DNA from: JBEVMS01 sp040508515
GTDB lineage: Bacteria; Pseudomonadota; Gammaproteobacteria; Xanthomonadales; Rhodanobacteraceae
Length of the DNA: 5,748 bases
NCBI GenBank assembly: GCA_040508515.1
Contig: JBEVMS010000041.1
Coordinates: 1-5,748, forward strand
Direction: 5' to 3'
The translations under genes and the position numbers were made by a program. This document shows positions 1 through 5,658 of this stretch, in pieces. Below the pieces are notes generated by a model, which saw only the letters and a list, made by a program, of their open reading frames with translations, ran no database searches and was not told the origin of the DNA. Numbering within the stretch: the stretch's first letter is position 1; every line of letters starts with the position of its first letter.

Positions 1-1
1 G

Positions 2-130
2 GCCGATGATGATCTCGCGCAAGCCGAGGCGGCCATCAACACGCGTGCGGTGACGTTGTACAAGGCCTTGGGCGGCGGTTGGCAGGCCTGCGGCGATGTG
101 GCGTGCCACGGTTTGGCCAAGGTGCCGTGA
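2..130 (+). CDS. C-terminal end of a NodT-family outer membrane efflux factor (partial)
   Basis: Only the last 42 codons and the TGA stop are in the window. The peptide reads ADDDLAQAEAAINTRAVTLY followed by KALGGGWQ and a short tail. A helix rich in Ala and Gln, then a Tyr-Lys-Ala-Leu-Gly-Gly-Gly-Trp ending, is the usual C-terminus of OprM/NodT-type outer membrane factors, the TolC-like channels of RND tripartite pumps. In that family the protein forms a trimeric outer membrane channel that exports drugs or other small molecules with an inner membrane pump and a periplasmic adaptor. Those partners would be expected upstream, outside the window. A 14-residue tail with two cysteines follows the conserved Trp, slightly longer than many homologues. 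The family call is good; the pump's substrate is unknown. Confidence 0.78.
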   Translation, partial: ADDDLAQAEAAINTRAVTLYKALGGGWQACGDVACHGLAKVP

Positions 131-136
131 GCGGTG

Positions 137-166
137 ACGCTGGGATAGCGTGGAGCGCATGGCTCC
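137..166 (+). other. two small adjacent hairpins after the efflux gene stop
   Basis: Seven bases after the stop codon, ACGCT (137-141) pairs with AGCGT (147-151) around a 5-base loop. It is followed directly by GGAGC (152-156) pairing with GCTCC (162-166) around GCATG. They are placed where a terminator would be, but no run of T follows, so they are not a standard intrinsic terminator. They might stabilise the 3' end of the transcript, or be chance in GC-rich DNA. Confidence 0.2.
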
Positions 167-284
167 GTTCGTCGGGTGTCCGTCGTGGGATGTGGACGGA
201 ACGGCGCGGCAAACTTTGGGCGTGATCGTGCTACTGGGCGCACGCCTTGACGGCGCTCAGTGGTCGCGTCGCTGCATGAATGAG

Positions 285-309
285 TCCGGGCGCATGTAGT
301 GCGCCCGGA
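285..309. repeat. perfect 10-bp inverted repeat, strong hairpin
   Basis: TCCGGGCGCA (285-294) and TGCGCCCGGA (300-309) are exact reverse complements separated by the 5-base loop TGTAG. The stem is almost all G-C pairs. A second, smaller inverted repeat, ATGCC (318-322) with GGCAT (327-331) around GAGC, begins nine bases later. No T run follows on either strand, so a classical intrinsic terminator is unlikely. Paired palindromes between genes resemble REP/BIME-type elements or a protein binding site. Only one copy lies in this window, so repeat-family membership cannot be tested here. The inverted repeat itself is certain; its role is not. Confidence 0.6.
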
Positions 310-455
310 TGGCGATGATGCCGAGCGGCATTCGTGGCGCGGTCGCGCGTAACGGAAAATGCATATGGACGTCTGGAAGTCCAATCGCATTGTGATATGG
401 TCGTTGTGATGGGGCTTCGAGCCGATACGTTTGGCCTGAATTTTTCCACGTGCTC

Positions 456-487
456 TTGACATCAGCCGGCTCGGTGCTAGGTATACA
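456..487 (+). promoter_or_regulatory. possible sigma-70-type promoter inside the long gap
   Basis: A perfect -35 hexamer TTGACA lies at 456-461. The best-looking -10, TATACA at 482-487, is 20 bases away, which is too far for a good promoter. An alternative is the weak TAGGTA at 478-483 with 16-base spacing, preceded by TGC, which gives an extended -10. Transcription would run rightwards into hairpins at 503-518 and 536-559 and toward the trehalase gene 400 bases downstream. The -35 is clear; the rest is weak. Confidence 0.3.
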
Positions 488-502
488 AACGCCACCGGCG
501 AA

Positions 503-559
503 GGGGCGAAGGCGCCCCGCACGCGCCATGCGCGGGTGACGGCGCATCGTCAGCGTCAC
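503..559 (+). other. cluster of GC-rich hairpins downstream of the promoter-like site
   Basis: GGGGCG (503-508) pairs perfectly with CGCCCC (513-518) around the tetraloop AAGG. CGCG (522-525) can pair with CGCG (531-534). GTGACG (536-541) can pair with CGTCAC (554-559). Three foldable segments in under 60 bases, just after a possible promoter, would fit a structured RNA or leader, but GC-rich DNA produces such pairings often and no T run marks an end. Confidence 0.25.
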
Positions 560-835
560 GCTCTAGCGACTCACGAGCGAGCGCAGATCGGGTTATCGAA
601 TGTCGAGGCGGGTCTATGAATATTTACCCGGATGCTGGTGGCCGCAGGGGAGCGTGCCAGCCGCCGGGTCATGCCCTAGGTCTGGGCTGTGCTGCCGAAT
701 CGAGCGCGGGCTGGCGACGTCAGTCGTCGAAGGTGCGCCGGGAGTCTGCCTGCGTGATGACGCTCGCAACCGCAGCATCTTTCGCGATGGCTCCACATGT
801 TCGTGGGGAGCGTCAATGCGTTTCAAGTTCGGCGG

Positions 836-863
836 TTGGCATCGCGCGAGGCTTCACCAAAAT
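836..863 (+). promoter_or_regulatory. weak promoter candidate directly before the trehalase gene
   Basis: TTGGCA (836-841, five of six matches to the -35 consensus) and CAAAAT (858-863, four of six to the -10) are separated by 16 bases. Transcription would start near 870, giving a leader of about 20-25 bases before the ATG at 893. The matches are modest and this is only a candidate. Confidence 0.25.
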
Positions 864-892
864 GGCATCGGCTTGTGGAATGATGCCTAGCG

Positions 893-2521
893 ATGAATAG
901 GCATCAAAGTATCCAACAAGTATTGGCTCAAGGTGGCAAGTCCCTAGGCGTGGAGCATGTGGCGGCGGCCGATGTGCTGAGCCCGGTCGATCGTTATCAG
1001 GAACTTTTCGTGGCGGTGCAGAGCGCCGGTGTATTCGACGACAGCAAGAGTTTCGTCGACTGCATTCCGCGACATGACCCCGCTGAAATCCTGCGCTGCT
1101 ATCGCGCGTTCAAAAGCGAGCCCGGCTTCGTGTTGAAGGCCTTCGTGGCCGAGCACTTCATGCACCAGCCGGTAACGGCCAGCGATTACGTGTCCGATCC
1201 CAATCAGTCGCTGCGCGAGCATATCGATGGTTTGTGGGATGTGCTGACACGCCGCCCGATCGAGCACGCAGGCCGCAGTTCGCTGTTGCCCCTGCCTCAT
1301 GAGTACGTCGTGCCGGGCGGGCGCTTCAGCGAAATGTACTATTGGGATTCCTACTTCACCATGTTGGGCTTGGCTGAAAGCGGTCGACCGCATTTGTTGC
1401 GCTCGATGGCGGACAACTTCGCCTTTCTGATCGATACCTACGGGCACATTCCCAACGGCAATCGCAGTTATTACCTGAGCCGCTCGCAGCCACCGATGTT
1501 CGCGCTGATGGTGGAGCTGTTTGAGGCTCACGGTATCAGGCGCGCCTTGCATTATCTCCCGCAACTGCGGCGCGAGTATGGCTACTGGATGGATGGCGCG
1601 GAAAGCATCGCGCCGGGTCAGGCGAAGGGAACGGTGGTGTGCATGCCTGACGGCGCCTTGCTCAATCGTTATTGGGACCAGCGCGATACGCCGCGCGAAG
1701 AGGCTTACCGGGAAGATATCGCCACCGCGCAGCGTTCAAACCGGCCTGCGGCCGAGGTGTACCGCGATCTGCGCGCCGGTGCGGCTTCGGGTTGGGATTA
1801 CAGTTCGCGTTGGCTGGAGGCGGGTGGCGATCTGTCCAGCATCCGCACCACCGCGATCGTACCGATCGATCTCAACAGCCTGCTGCATAAGCTCGAAACC
1901 CAAATCGCGCTGTTGAGCCATGCCAGCGGTGACGTGTTGTGTGCCGAGCAGTTCCAGCAACGCGCCCACGCACGCAAACAGGCGATCGATCGTTACCTGT
2001 GGAACGCGGCGCAAGGGATTTTCGTCGACTACGACTGGCAGCATCAGCGTCAGCGCGAGCAACTGACCGCCGCAGTCGTGCTGCCGTTGTACGTGGGCGT
2101 GGCCAGTCATGAACAAGCGCATCGGGTCGGGCTAGCCATGCAACGGCGCCTATTGGCGAAGGGGGGCTTGGCTACCACGGAGCTATTCAGCGAACAACAG
2201 TGGGACCAGCCCAATGGCTGGGCACCGCTGCAATGGATGGCTATCCGCGGCCTACGCCGCTACCACCAGCCGCAGCTCGCCCACGAGATTGCGCAGCGCT
2301 GGCTGGAAACCGTTGGCAATCTCTACGAGCGCGAATCCAAGCTGGTCGAAAAATATCTGCTGGATGTTGCTTCCGATGGCAAAGGCGGCGGCAGTGGCGG
2401 CGAATACCCGCTGCAAGACGGCTTCGGCTGGACCAACGGCGTCACCCGCAAACTGCTTGATCAGCATCCGGGCCACCGCGCCCACGGTTGCCGCGCCGCT
2501 CGACCCGCCCGCAGGGGATGA
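893..2521 (+). CDS. treF: Cytoplasmic alpha,alpha-trehalase, GH37 family (TreF type)
   Basis: This 542-residue enzyme hydrolyses alpha,alpha-trehalose to two glucose molecules. The first trehalase signature, PGGRFSEMYYWDSY, is at residues 141-154 and the second, QWDQPNGWAP, at 436-445. The likely catalytic acid is Asp302 in SGWDYSSRW and the catalytic base Glu486 in VEKY. Their spacing of 184 residues equals that of Asp312 and Glu496 in E. coli TreA as I recall it. The Gly-rich GGGSGGEYPLQDGFGWTNGV near the end (498-517) is typical of GH37. The N-terminus has no signal peptide, and long runs (YYLSRSQPP, EVYRDLRAGAASGWDYSSRW) match E. coli TreF, so it should act in the cytoplasm. An in-frame stop at 881-883 makes the ATG at 893 the earliest ATG; the ribosome site is weak (TGGAA at 876-880). 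The N-terminus is some 30 residues shorter than E. coli TreF, and the C-terminus has an extra Arg/His-rich tail. No trehalose synthesis or uptake gene is nearby. Confidence 0.95.
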   Translation: MNRHQSIQQVLAQGGKSLGVEHVAAADVLSPVDRYQELFVAVQSAGVFDDSKSFVDCIPRHDPAEILRCYRAFKSEPGFVLKAFVAEHFMHQPVTASDYVSDPNQSLREHIDGLWDVLTRRPIEHAGRSSLLPLPHEYVVPGGRFSEMYYWDSYFTMLGLAESGRPHLLRSMADNFAFLIDTYGHIPNGNRSYYLSRSQPPMFALMVELFEAHGIRRALHYLPQLRREYGYWMDGAESIAPGQAKGTVVCMPDGALLNRYWDQRDTPREEAYREDIATAQRSNRPAAEVYRDLRAGAASGWDYSSRWLEAGGDLSSIRTTAIVPIDLNSLLHKLETQIALLSHASGDVLCAEQFQQRAHARKQAIDRYLWNAAQGIFVDYDWQHQRQREQLTAAVVLPLYVGVASHEQAHRVGLAMQRRLLAKGGLATTELFSEQQWDQPNGWAPLQWMAIRGLRRYHQPQLAHEIAQRWLETVGNLYERESKLVEKYLLDVASDGKGGGSGGEYPLQDGFGWTNGVTRKLLDQHPGHRAHGCRAARPARRG

Positions 2522-2579
2522 CGCTGCTGAGTCGAAGCACGCAAGTGAATACGTTTGTGCAAGATATCTGAGTGTGACT

Positions 2580-2693
2580 CGGGGGTATGGACCTCCGCTC
2601 CAAGTGCACTATCCGACTGTAAACAGAGTGCGTGCCGTCGATCGAACGGTTTGCGATTCAGACAGGGTTGCCCCGAGGCTGGAGGCATCCTCC
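2580..2693. other. convergent spacer with two hairpins between the trehalase and FAH genes
   Basis: The two genes converge on 173 bases. CGGGGGT (2580-2586) can pair with ACCTCCG (2591-2597) around ATGG, with one G-U pair. GGAGG (2681-2685) pairs perfectly with CCTCC (2689-2693) around CAT, one base from the FAH stop codon. Neither has a following T run on either strand, so there is no canonical terminator here. Termination may depend on Rho or on these hairpins. I see no gene in the spacer. Confidence 0.3.
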
Positions 2694-2694
2694 G

Positions 2695-3564
2695 CTACAC
2701 ACCCTCTTGCGCAATCGGGTTTTGCAGGATGCCGAGGCCTTCCACTTCCACTTCGCAGACGTCGCCTGGCTGCATCCAGAGGGGTGGGGTACGGCCGGCG
2801 CCGACGCCGGCGGGGGTGCCGCTGACGATCAGGTCGCCCGGTTGCAGGGTGAACACTTCGCTGAGGGTTTCGATGAGCGTGGCGATATCGACGATCATGT
2901 CGGCGGTGGAGGCGCTTTGCATCACTTGGCCGTTGAGCCGGGTCTGGATGCGCAGGCCGTGGCAACCGGGCGGAAGTTCGTCGGCGCTGACCAGTTCGGG
3001 GCCGAACGCGCCGGTGGCGTCGAAGTTCTTGCCCATCGTCCACTGCGGCGATTTGAATTGGTAGTCGCGCAGCGAGGCATCGTTGAACAGCGCGTAGCCG
3101 ACCACGTGATCGAGCGCCTGCGCACGGGCAATGCGGCGACCGCCGCGGCCGATCACCGCGACCAGTTCACCTTCGTAATCGAGCTGCATGGATTCGCGCG
3201 GTCGCAGAATCGGTTGTTGATGACCGATCAGGCTACTGGGGAAGCGCGCGAAAATGGCCGGATAACTCTGTGGCTCGAAGCCGATTTCCGCCGTATGCGC
3301 GCGGTAATTGAGGCCAACGCAAATGATCTTGGATGGACGCCGTAGCGGCGGCAGGTAGCGGATCGCGGCCAGGTCGATCGGCGCGCCGGTCTTCAACAGC
3401 CGATGGCCCGCATGTTCCAGTGCGTCGGCGCCCAGCGTCACCAGCGTGTCGAGGTTGCCGGGGTAACCGGGTTGATGTTGGAGCAATCCCCGATAGCCGC
3501 CCTGAGTGTCTTTGACGCCTAGCCCGGTGATGTGATCGGCGTTCTTGAAAGCAAGGTAACGCAT
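2695..3564 (-). CDS. Fumarylacetoacetate hydrolase (FAH) superfamily protein
   Basis: This 289-residue protein belongs to the FAH superfamily, which uses a divalent metal to hydrolyse, decarboxylate, hydrate or isomerise keto acids. An N-terminal cap region (about 1-75) precedes the catalytic fold, which opens with PSKIICVGLNYRAHTAEIG (77-95), the usual lid with His90 and Glu93. The likely metal ligands are Glu131 and Glu133 in DYEGELVAVIG and Asp162 in FNDASLRDYQ. Lys179 in WTMGKNFD and the GTPAGVG loop (249-255) are also conserved, so it looks complete and active. Members of this length include FAHD1-like acylpyruvate hydrolases, homoprotocatechuate-pathway isomerase/decarboxylases and 2,4-diketo-3-deoxy-fuconate hydrolases; the substrate cannot be chosen from sequence. 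No other tyrosine degradation gene is present, so true fumarylacetoacetase is unlikely. It lies 102 bases downstream of the PQQ dehydrogenase on the same strand and may be co-transcribed with it. There is no signal peptide, so it is cytoplasmic. Confidence 0.9.
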   Translation of the reverse strand: MRYLAFKNADHITGLGVKDTQGGYRGLLQHQPGYPGNLDTLVTLGADALEHAGHRLLKTGAPIDLAAIRYLPPLRRPSKIICVGLNYRAHTAEIGFEPQSYPAIFARFPSSLIGHQQPILRPRESMQLDYEGELVAVIGRGGRRIARAQALDHVVGYALFNDASLRDYQFKSPQWTMGKNFDATGAFGPELVSADELPPGCHGLRIQTRLNGQVMQSASTADMIVDIATLIETLSEVFTLQPGDLIVSGTPAGVGAGRTPPLWMQPGDVCEVEVEGLGILQNPIAQEGV

Positions 3565-3571
3565 AAGAAAA

Positions 3572-3576
3572 TTCCT
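3572..3576 (-). promoter_or_regulatory. ribosome binding site of the FAH gene
   Basis: On the minus strand AGGAA lies seven bases before the ATG at 3564. This is a good Shine-Dalgarno match at normal spacing and supports the chosen start. Confidence 0.7.
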
Positions 3577-3620
3577 GCGGATTCGGTGCTGATTCCAGTT
3601 TGCGCGAGGGTGCCACTAGG

Positions 3621-3650
3621 GCGTGACACGACTTGATGCTCACGTCACGC
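3621..3650. promoter_or_regulatory. inverted repeat in the gap between the dehydrogenase and FAH genes
   Basis: GCGTGAC (3621-3627) and GTCACGC (3644-3650) are perfect 7-bp inverted copies separated by 16 bases. The site starts 17 bases past the dehydrogenase stop codon and ends 57 bases before the FAH start. It could be an RNA hairpin that partly separates expression of the two genes, or an operator. No T run follows it on the minus strand, so it is not a standard terminator. The half-site spacing does not match the CRP/Clp type TGTGA-N6-TCACA. Confidence 0.35.
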
Positions 3651-3666
3651 AACGGCGGATGCGCGC

Positions 3667-5340
3667 TCACTGGCCGACGTAACTTACCCGCCAGATGCTA
3701 TTGGAGCCGTCGTCACTAATCAAAAGCGCGCCATCGGCGGCCACCGTGACGCCGGCAGGGCGACCCCAGACTTGGCCATCGGGCAGCACGAAGCCGGTGA
3801 CGAAATCCTGGTAGCCGCCACGTGCGCGTCCGTTGGTGTCCATCGGCACGCGGATCACCTCATAGCCGGCGCGGACGGCTTTGTTCCATGATCCGTGTTG
3901 AGCGGCGAAAATATCGCCGCGGTATTCGGTGGGGAATTGTTGGCCTTGATAGAACAGCAGTTGCAACGAAGCGTTATGCGGCTGCAGCAGTACATCGGGC
4001 ACGATGGCCTTGCTGGCCAAATCCGGACGCTTGCCCGCATGGCGCGGGTCTTGATGTGCGCCGATGTACCACCACGGCCAGCCATAGAAGCCACCTTCCT
4101 GCACATGCGTGATGTAGTCGGGCACCAGGTTGTCACCCAGGCCATCGCGCTCGTTCACCGTGCACCACAATTGGCCGGTGGTGGGATGCACCTCCAGCCC
4201 CGACGGATTGCGAATGCCCCAGGCGTAGACCTGCATGCCCGTGCCATCGGGATTGAACACCAGGATATCGGCGCGATTTTTTTCCGTCGGGGTGGTGTCA
4301 GGGTCGTCCACGTTGGAGGCGGAGCCGACCGCTACGAACAGACGCTTGCCGTCCAGCGAGAAGCGCAGATCGCGCGTGGAGTGACCGCGCCCACCGGGCA
4401 GGTCGGCCAGATGTTCGGGCTTGCCGCGCGCGGTCAGGTCGCCCGTATGATAGGGGACGCGCACCACCGCATTGGTGTTTCCGATATACAGCCACTGCGG
4501 ATTGGGTCCGGAAGGATAGAAGGCTAAACCGTACGGCCCATTGAGGCCTTTGATGAACACCTTGTGTTCGATCGGCTTGCCCTCGGCATCGAGTCCACGG
4601 AACACGCTGAGCTGGCCGGCGCGGGGCTCGGCGACGAAGATGTCGCCGTTGGGCGCGGTGATCATGCGGCGGGGATTGCGCAGGCCCTCGGCGTAGAGCG
4701 TCACCTTGAAGCCAGGCAGGGTCTTGGGCCATGCGCCGGCCGGTCGCGATACCAGCTCCGGCCCATTGCCGGCCGAGTTGGTGGCATACGGCGCGGGCAG
4801 GTCGGCGACGGTGATATGGCGGGCAGTTCCGGGCGATTGGTAGCGGAAATCGGTGAACGGCGCGGGTGGTTTGGGCGCTCTAATCGCGCCGCTATCGGCG
4901 CTGGGCGTAGCTTTGGCCGCCGCAGCCAGCAAGCGGGACTGATCAGACGATTTCAGCAGGCTGACCAGTTGCCAGCGCTGCGTTTCGGGCAAGCCGATCC
5001 AGGGTGGCATGCCGCTGGTGGGGCTGCCGTGGGTGATGAACCAGAACAAGGCGCCATCGCTGGCCCGGCTGACGCTGGCGCTAGTGAGCGAAGGGATGTT
5101 GCCGCTGCCTTGCGCGCTGATGCCGTGGCAACTTGCGCAATGCTGCTGGTACAGCGTCGCCCCCTCGCGCGCGGCATCGGCGTCACCGGCCAATGGATTG
5201 CGAACCGCCGCCTCAGCGGCCGGCGCCTGCCGAAAGCTAACCTCCTGCGCGGCGACGCCAGCGACGAGCATCGGAGTGACGGCTAGCGCCCACAGCATCC
5301 GCCGTAGCGATAAGAGCCGGCGATCGGCGTTCCTGCGCAT
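3667..5340 (-). CDS. Exported cytochrome c-PQQ sugar dehydrogenase fusion (sorbosone dehydrogenase family)
   Basis: From the ATG at 5340 this is 557 residues. Residues 1-31 form a signal peptide: several Arg, a hydrophobic core MLWALAVTPMLVAGVAA, and cleavage probably before QEV, so it acts in the periplasm. A class I cytochrome c domain follows (about 55-135), with haem motif CASCH (Cys68, Cys71, His72) and probable axial Met111 in SGMPPW. A Pro/Ala-rich linker (about 143-165) leads to a beta-propeller (about 205-557) of the soluble glucose/L-sorbosone dehydrogenase family. It contains GHSTRDLRF with His320, and GIRNPSGLEVHP with Arg377 and Asn378 equivalent to PQQ-site residues of soluble glucose dehydrogenase. 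The end is GRPAGVTVAADGALLISDDG. The family oxidises sugars or aldehydes with PQQ; electrons likely pass to the attached haem and then the respiratory chain. Extension to a GTG at 5388 adds 16 residues before the signal peptide and is less likely. It is the probable first gene of a unit with the FAH gene. Substrate unknown. Confidence 0.9.
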   Translation of the reverse strand: MRRNADRRLLSLRRMLWALAVTPMLVAGVAAQEVSFRQAPAAEAAVRNPLAGDADAAREGATLYQQHCASCHGISAQGSGNIPSLTSASVSRASDGALFWFITHGSPTSGMPPWIGLPETQRWQLVSLLKSSDQSRLLAAAAKATPSADSGAIRAPKPPAPFTDFRYQSPGTARHITVADLPAPYATNSAGNGPELVSRPAGAWPKTLPGFKVTLYAEGLRNPRRMITAPNGDIFVAEPRAGQLSVFRGLDAEGKPIEHKVFIKGLNGPYGLAFYPSGPNPQWLYIGNTNAVVRVPYHTGDLTARGKPEHLADLPGGRGHSTRDLRFSLDGKRLFVAVGSASNVDDPDTTPTEKNRADILVFNPDGTGMQVYAWGIRNPSGLEVHPTTGQLWCTVNERDGLGDNLVPDYITHVQEGGFYGWPWWYIGAHQDPRHAGKRPDLASKAIVPDVLLQPHNASLQLLFYQGQQFPTEYRGDIFAAQHGSWNKAVRAGYEVIRVPMDTNGRARGGYQDFVTGFVLPDGQVWGRPAGVTVAADGALLISDDGSNSIWRVSYVGQ

Positions 5341-5346
5341 GATGTA

Positions 5347-5352
5347 TTCCCC
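5347..5352 (-). promoter_or_regulatory. ribosome binding site deciding the dehydrogenase start
   Basis: GGGGAA on the minus strand ends six bases before the ATG at 5340. The in-frame ATG at 5367 and GTG at 5388 have poorer upstream sequence and would push the signal peptide inward, so 5340 is preferred. Confidence 0.55.
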
Positions 5353-5421
5353 GAGGTGGACAAGCATGTCTCGCCGAATCGGCAACACTAGCGAGCCGAG
5401 ATAAGGCGAGATACTCCCTGG

Positions 5422-5450
5422 AGTCTAGGTGGCTAACCGCACGATCACAA
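5422..5450 (-). promoter_or_regulatory. candidate promoter of the dehydrogenase-FAH unit
   Basis: Read on the minus strand, TTGTGA (5450-5445) and TAGACT (5427-5422) are separated by exactly 17 bases. Each matches four of six consensus positions of a sigma-70-type promoter. Transcription would start near 5415, leaving a leader of about 75 bases. The site lies between the terminator at 5516-5546 and the gene, where a promoter is needed. Confidence 0.35.
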
Positions 5451-5515
5451 ATCATGATGGGCGATGCGTGGATACTGGGACTCGCGGACAGTTGCCGACG
5501 GGTAACGTCGCGTAC

Positions 5516-5546
5516 AAAAAAAGTCCGCACGTGGGCGGCTTTTTTT
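5516..5546. terminator. bidirectional intrinsic terminator
   Basis: Seven A (5516-5522), then G, a bulged T and CCGC (5525-5528), a 6-base loop ACGTGG, GCGG (5535-5538), C, and seven T (5540-5546). The arms pair through the A and T runs, so each strand ends in a T run after a G-C stem, the hallmark of a terminator that works in both directions. No plus-strand gene lies near its left side, so its main job is probably to stop minus-strand transcription coming from the right before the dehydrogenase promoter. Confidence 0.85.
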
Positions 5547-5658
5547 AGAGCAATGCAACGAGACAGGCAATCTTTAGAACGATTGTGTACACCTTCTCAA
5601 GAGCTGCGGTTGCCCAAGACTCGGGGCTGAGTCCTAAAATACTGCGGAATCTTGGCAC
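5545..5658 (-). CDS. possible C-terminal end or remnant of a minus-strand gene
   Basis: A minus-strand frame ends in TAA at 5547-5545, overlapping the edge of the terminator stem, exactly where a gene stop would be expected. Reading back, it gives ILGLSPESWATAALEKVYTI followed by VLKIACLVALL, with a hydrophobic end that could be a membrane segment. The frame is open only to a TAG at 5661-5659, followed directly by a possible GTG start at 5658, with no visible ribosome site. A second minus-strand frame (5743-5597) reads DELKRKFGLEPIASLLIKRT and onward with no ATG or GTG start. The two together could be a frameshifted gene end. I do not recognise either. It could be a 37-residue protein, a decayed gene or chance. 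Confidence 0.22.
   Translation of the reverse strand: MPRFRSILGLSPESWATAALEKVYTIVLKIACLVALL

Larger units (their letters stand above)
131..892. other. 762-base intergenic stretch with no convincing gene
   Basis: Open frames exist on both strands (minus 231-449 and 257-559; plus 600-890 and 616-900). Their translations are rich in Arg, Pro, Cys and Trp, look like nothing I know, overlap one another and lack good ribosome binding sites, so I treat them as chance frames of GC-rich DNA. The stretch holds two small hairpins just after the efflux gene, a 10-bp perfect inverted repeat at 285-309, a promoter-like site near 456-487 followed by GC-rich hairpins, and a weak promoter candidate just before the trehalase gene. 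It could hold a non-coding RNA, a long leader, or a decayed gene; the sequence alone does not decide. Confidence 0.6.

Noticed and set aside
86..112. Two cysteines and a His (C-x4-CH) in the tail of the efflux protein, resembling a haem c site
   Set aside because: Haem c attachment needs CxxCH in nearly all cases; here there are four residues between the cysteines, and outer membrane factors do not carry haem.
295..299. GTAG inside the loop of the 285-309 palindrome, recalling the GTAG mark of REP elements in related bacteria
   Set aside because: In those elements GTAG stands before the stem, not inside the loop, and the sequence after it does not form the expected palindrome directly, so it is probably coincidence.
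456..487. Resemblance of the TTGACA...CTAGGTATA stretch to a strong synthetic constitutive promoter
   Set aside because: The spacing is 20 rather than 17 bases and the rest differs; the surroundings are natural genomic sequence, so there is no sign of engineering.
231..559. Two minus-strand open frames in the long gap
   Set aside because: They overlap in different frames, are rich in Arg, His and Pro, and no family is recognisable. No ribosome site supports either.
600..900. Overlapping plus-strand open frames of 94-96 codons before treF
   Set aside because: The translations are Cys-, Trp- and Arg-rich without recognisable motifs, overlap each other in different frames, and the 616 frame runs into the treF start. 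They look like chance frames in GC-rich DNA.
2632..3345. 237-codon plus-strand open frame opposite the FAH gene
   Set aside because: It is fully antisense to a gene with all its conserved FAH motifs in place; long opposite-strand frames are expected at this GC content.
4564..5286. 240-codon plus-strand open frame opposite the PQQ dehydrogenase
   Set aside because: It is a shadow of the dehydrogenase reading frame, with low-complexity Gly/Arg/Ala-rich translation and no motif.
5341..5388. Longer dehydrogenase start at the GTG at 5388 or the ATG at 5367
   Set aside because: These starts would place extra residues ahead of a normal signal peptide and have weaker ribosome sites than the ATG at 5340.
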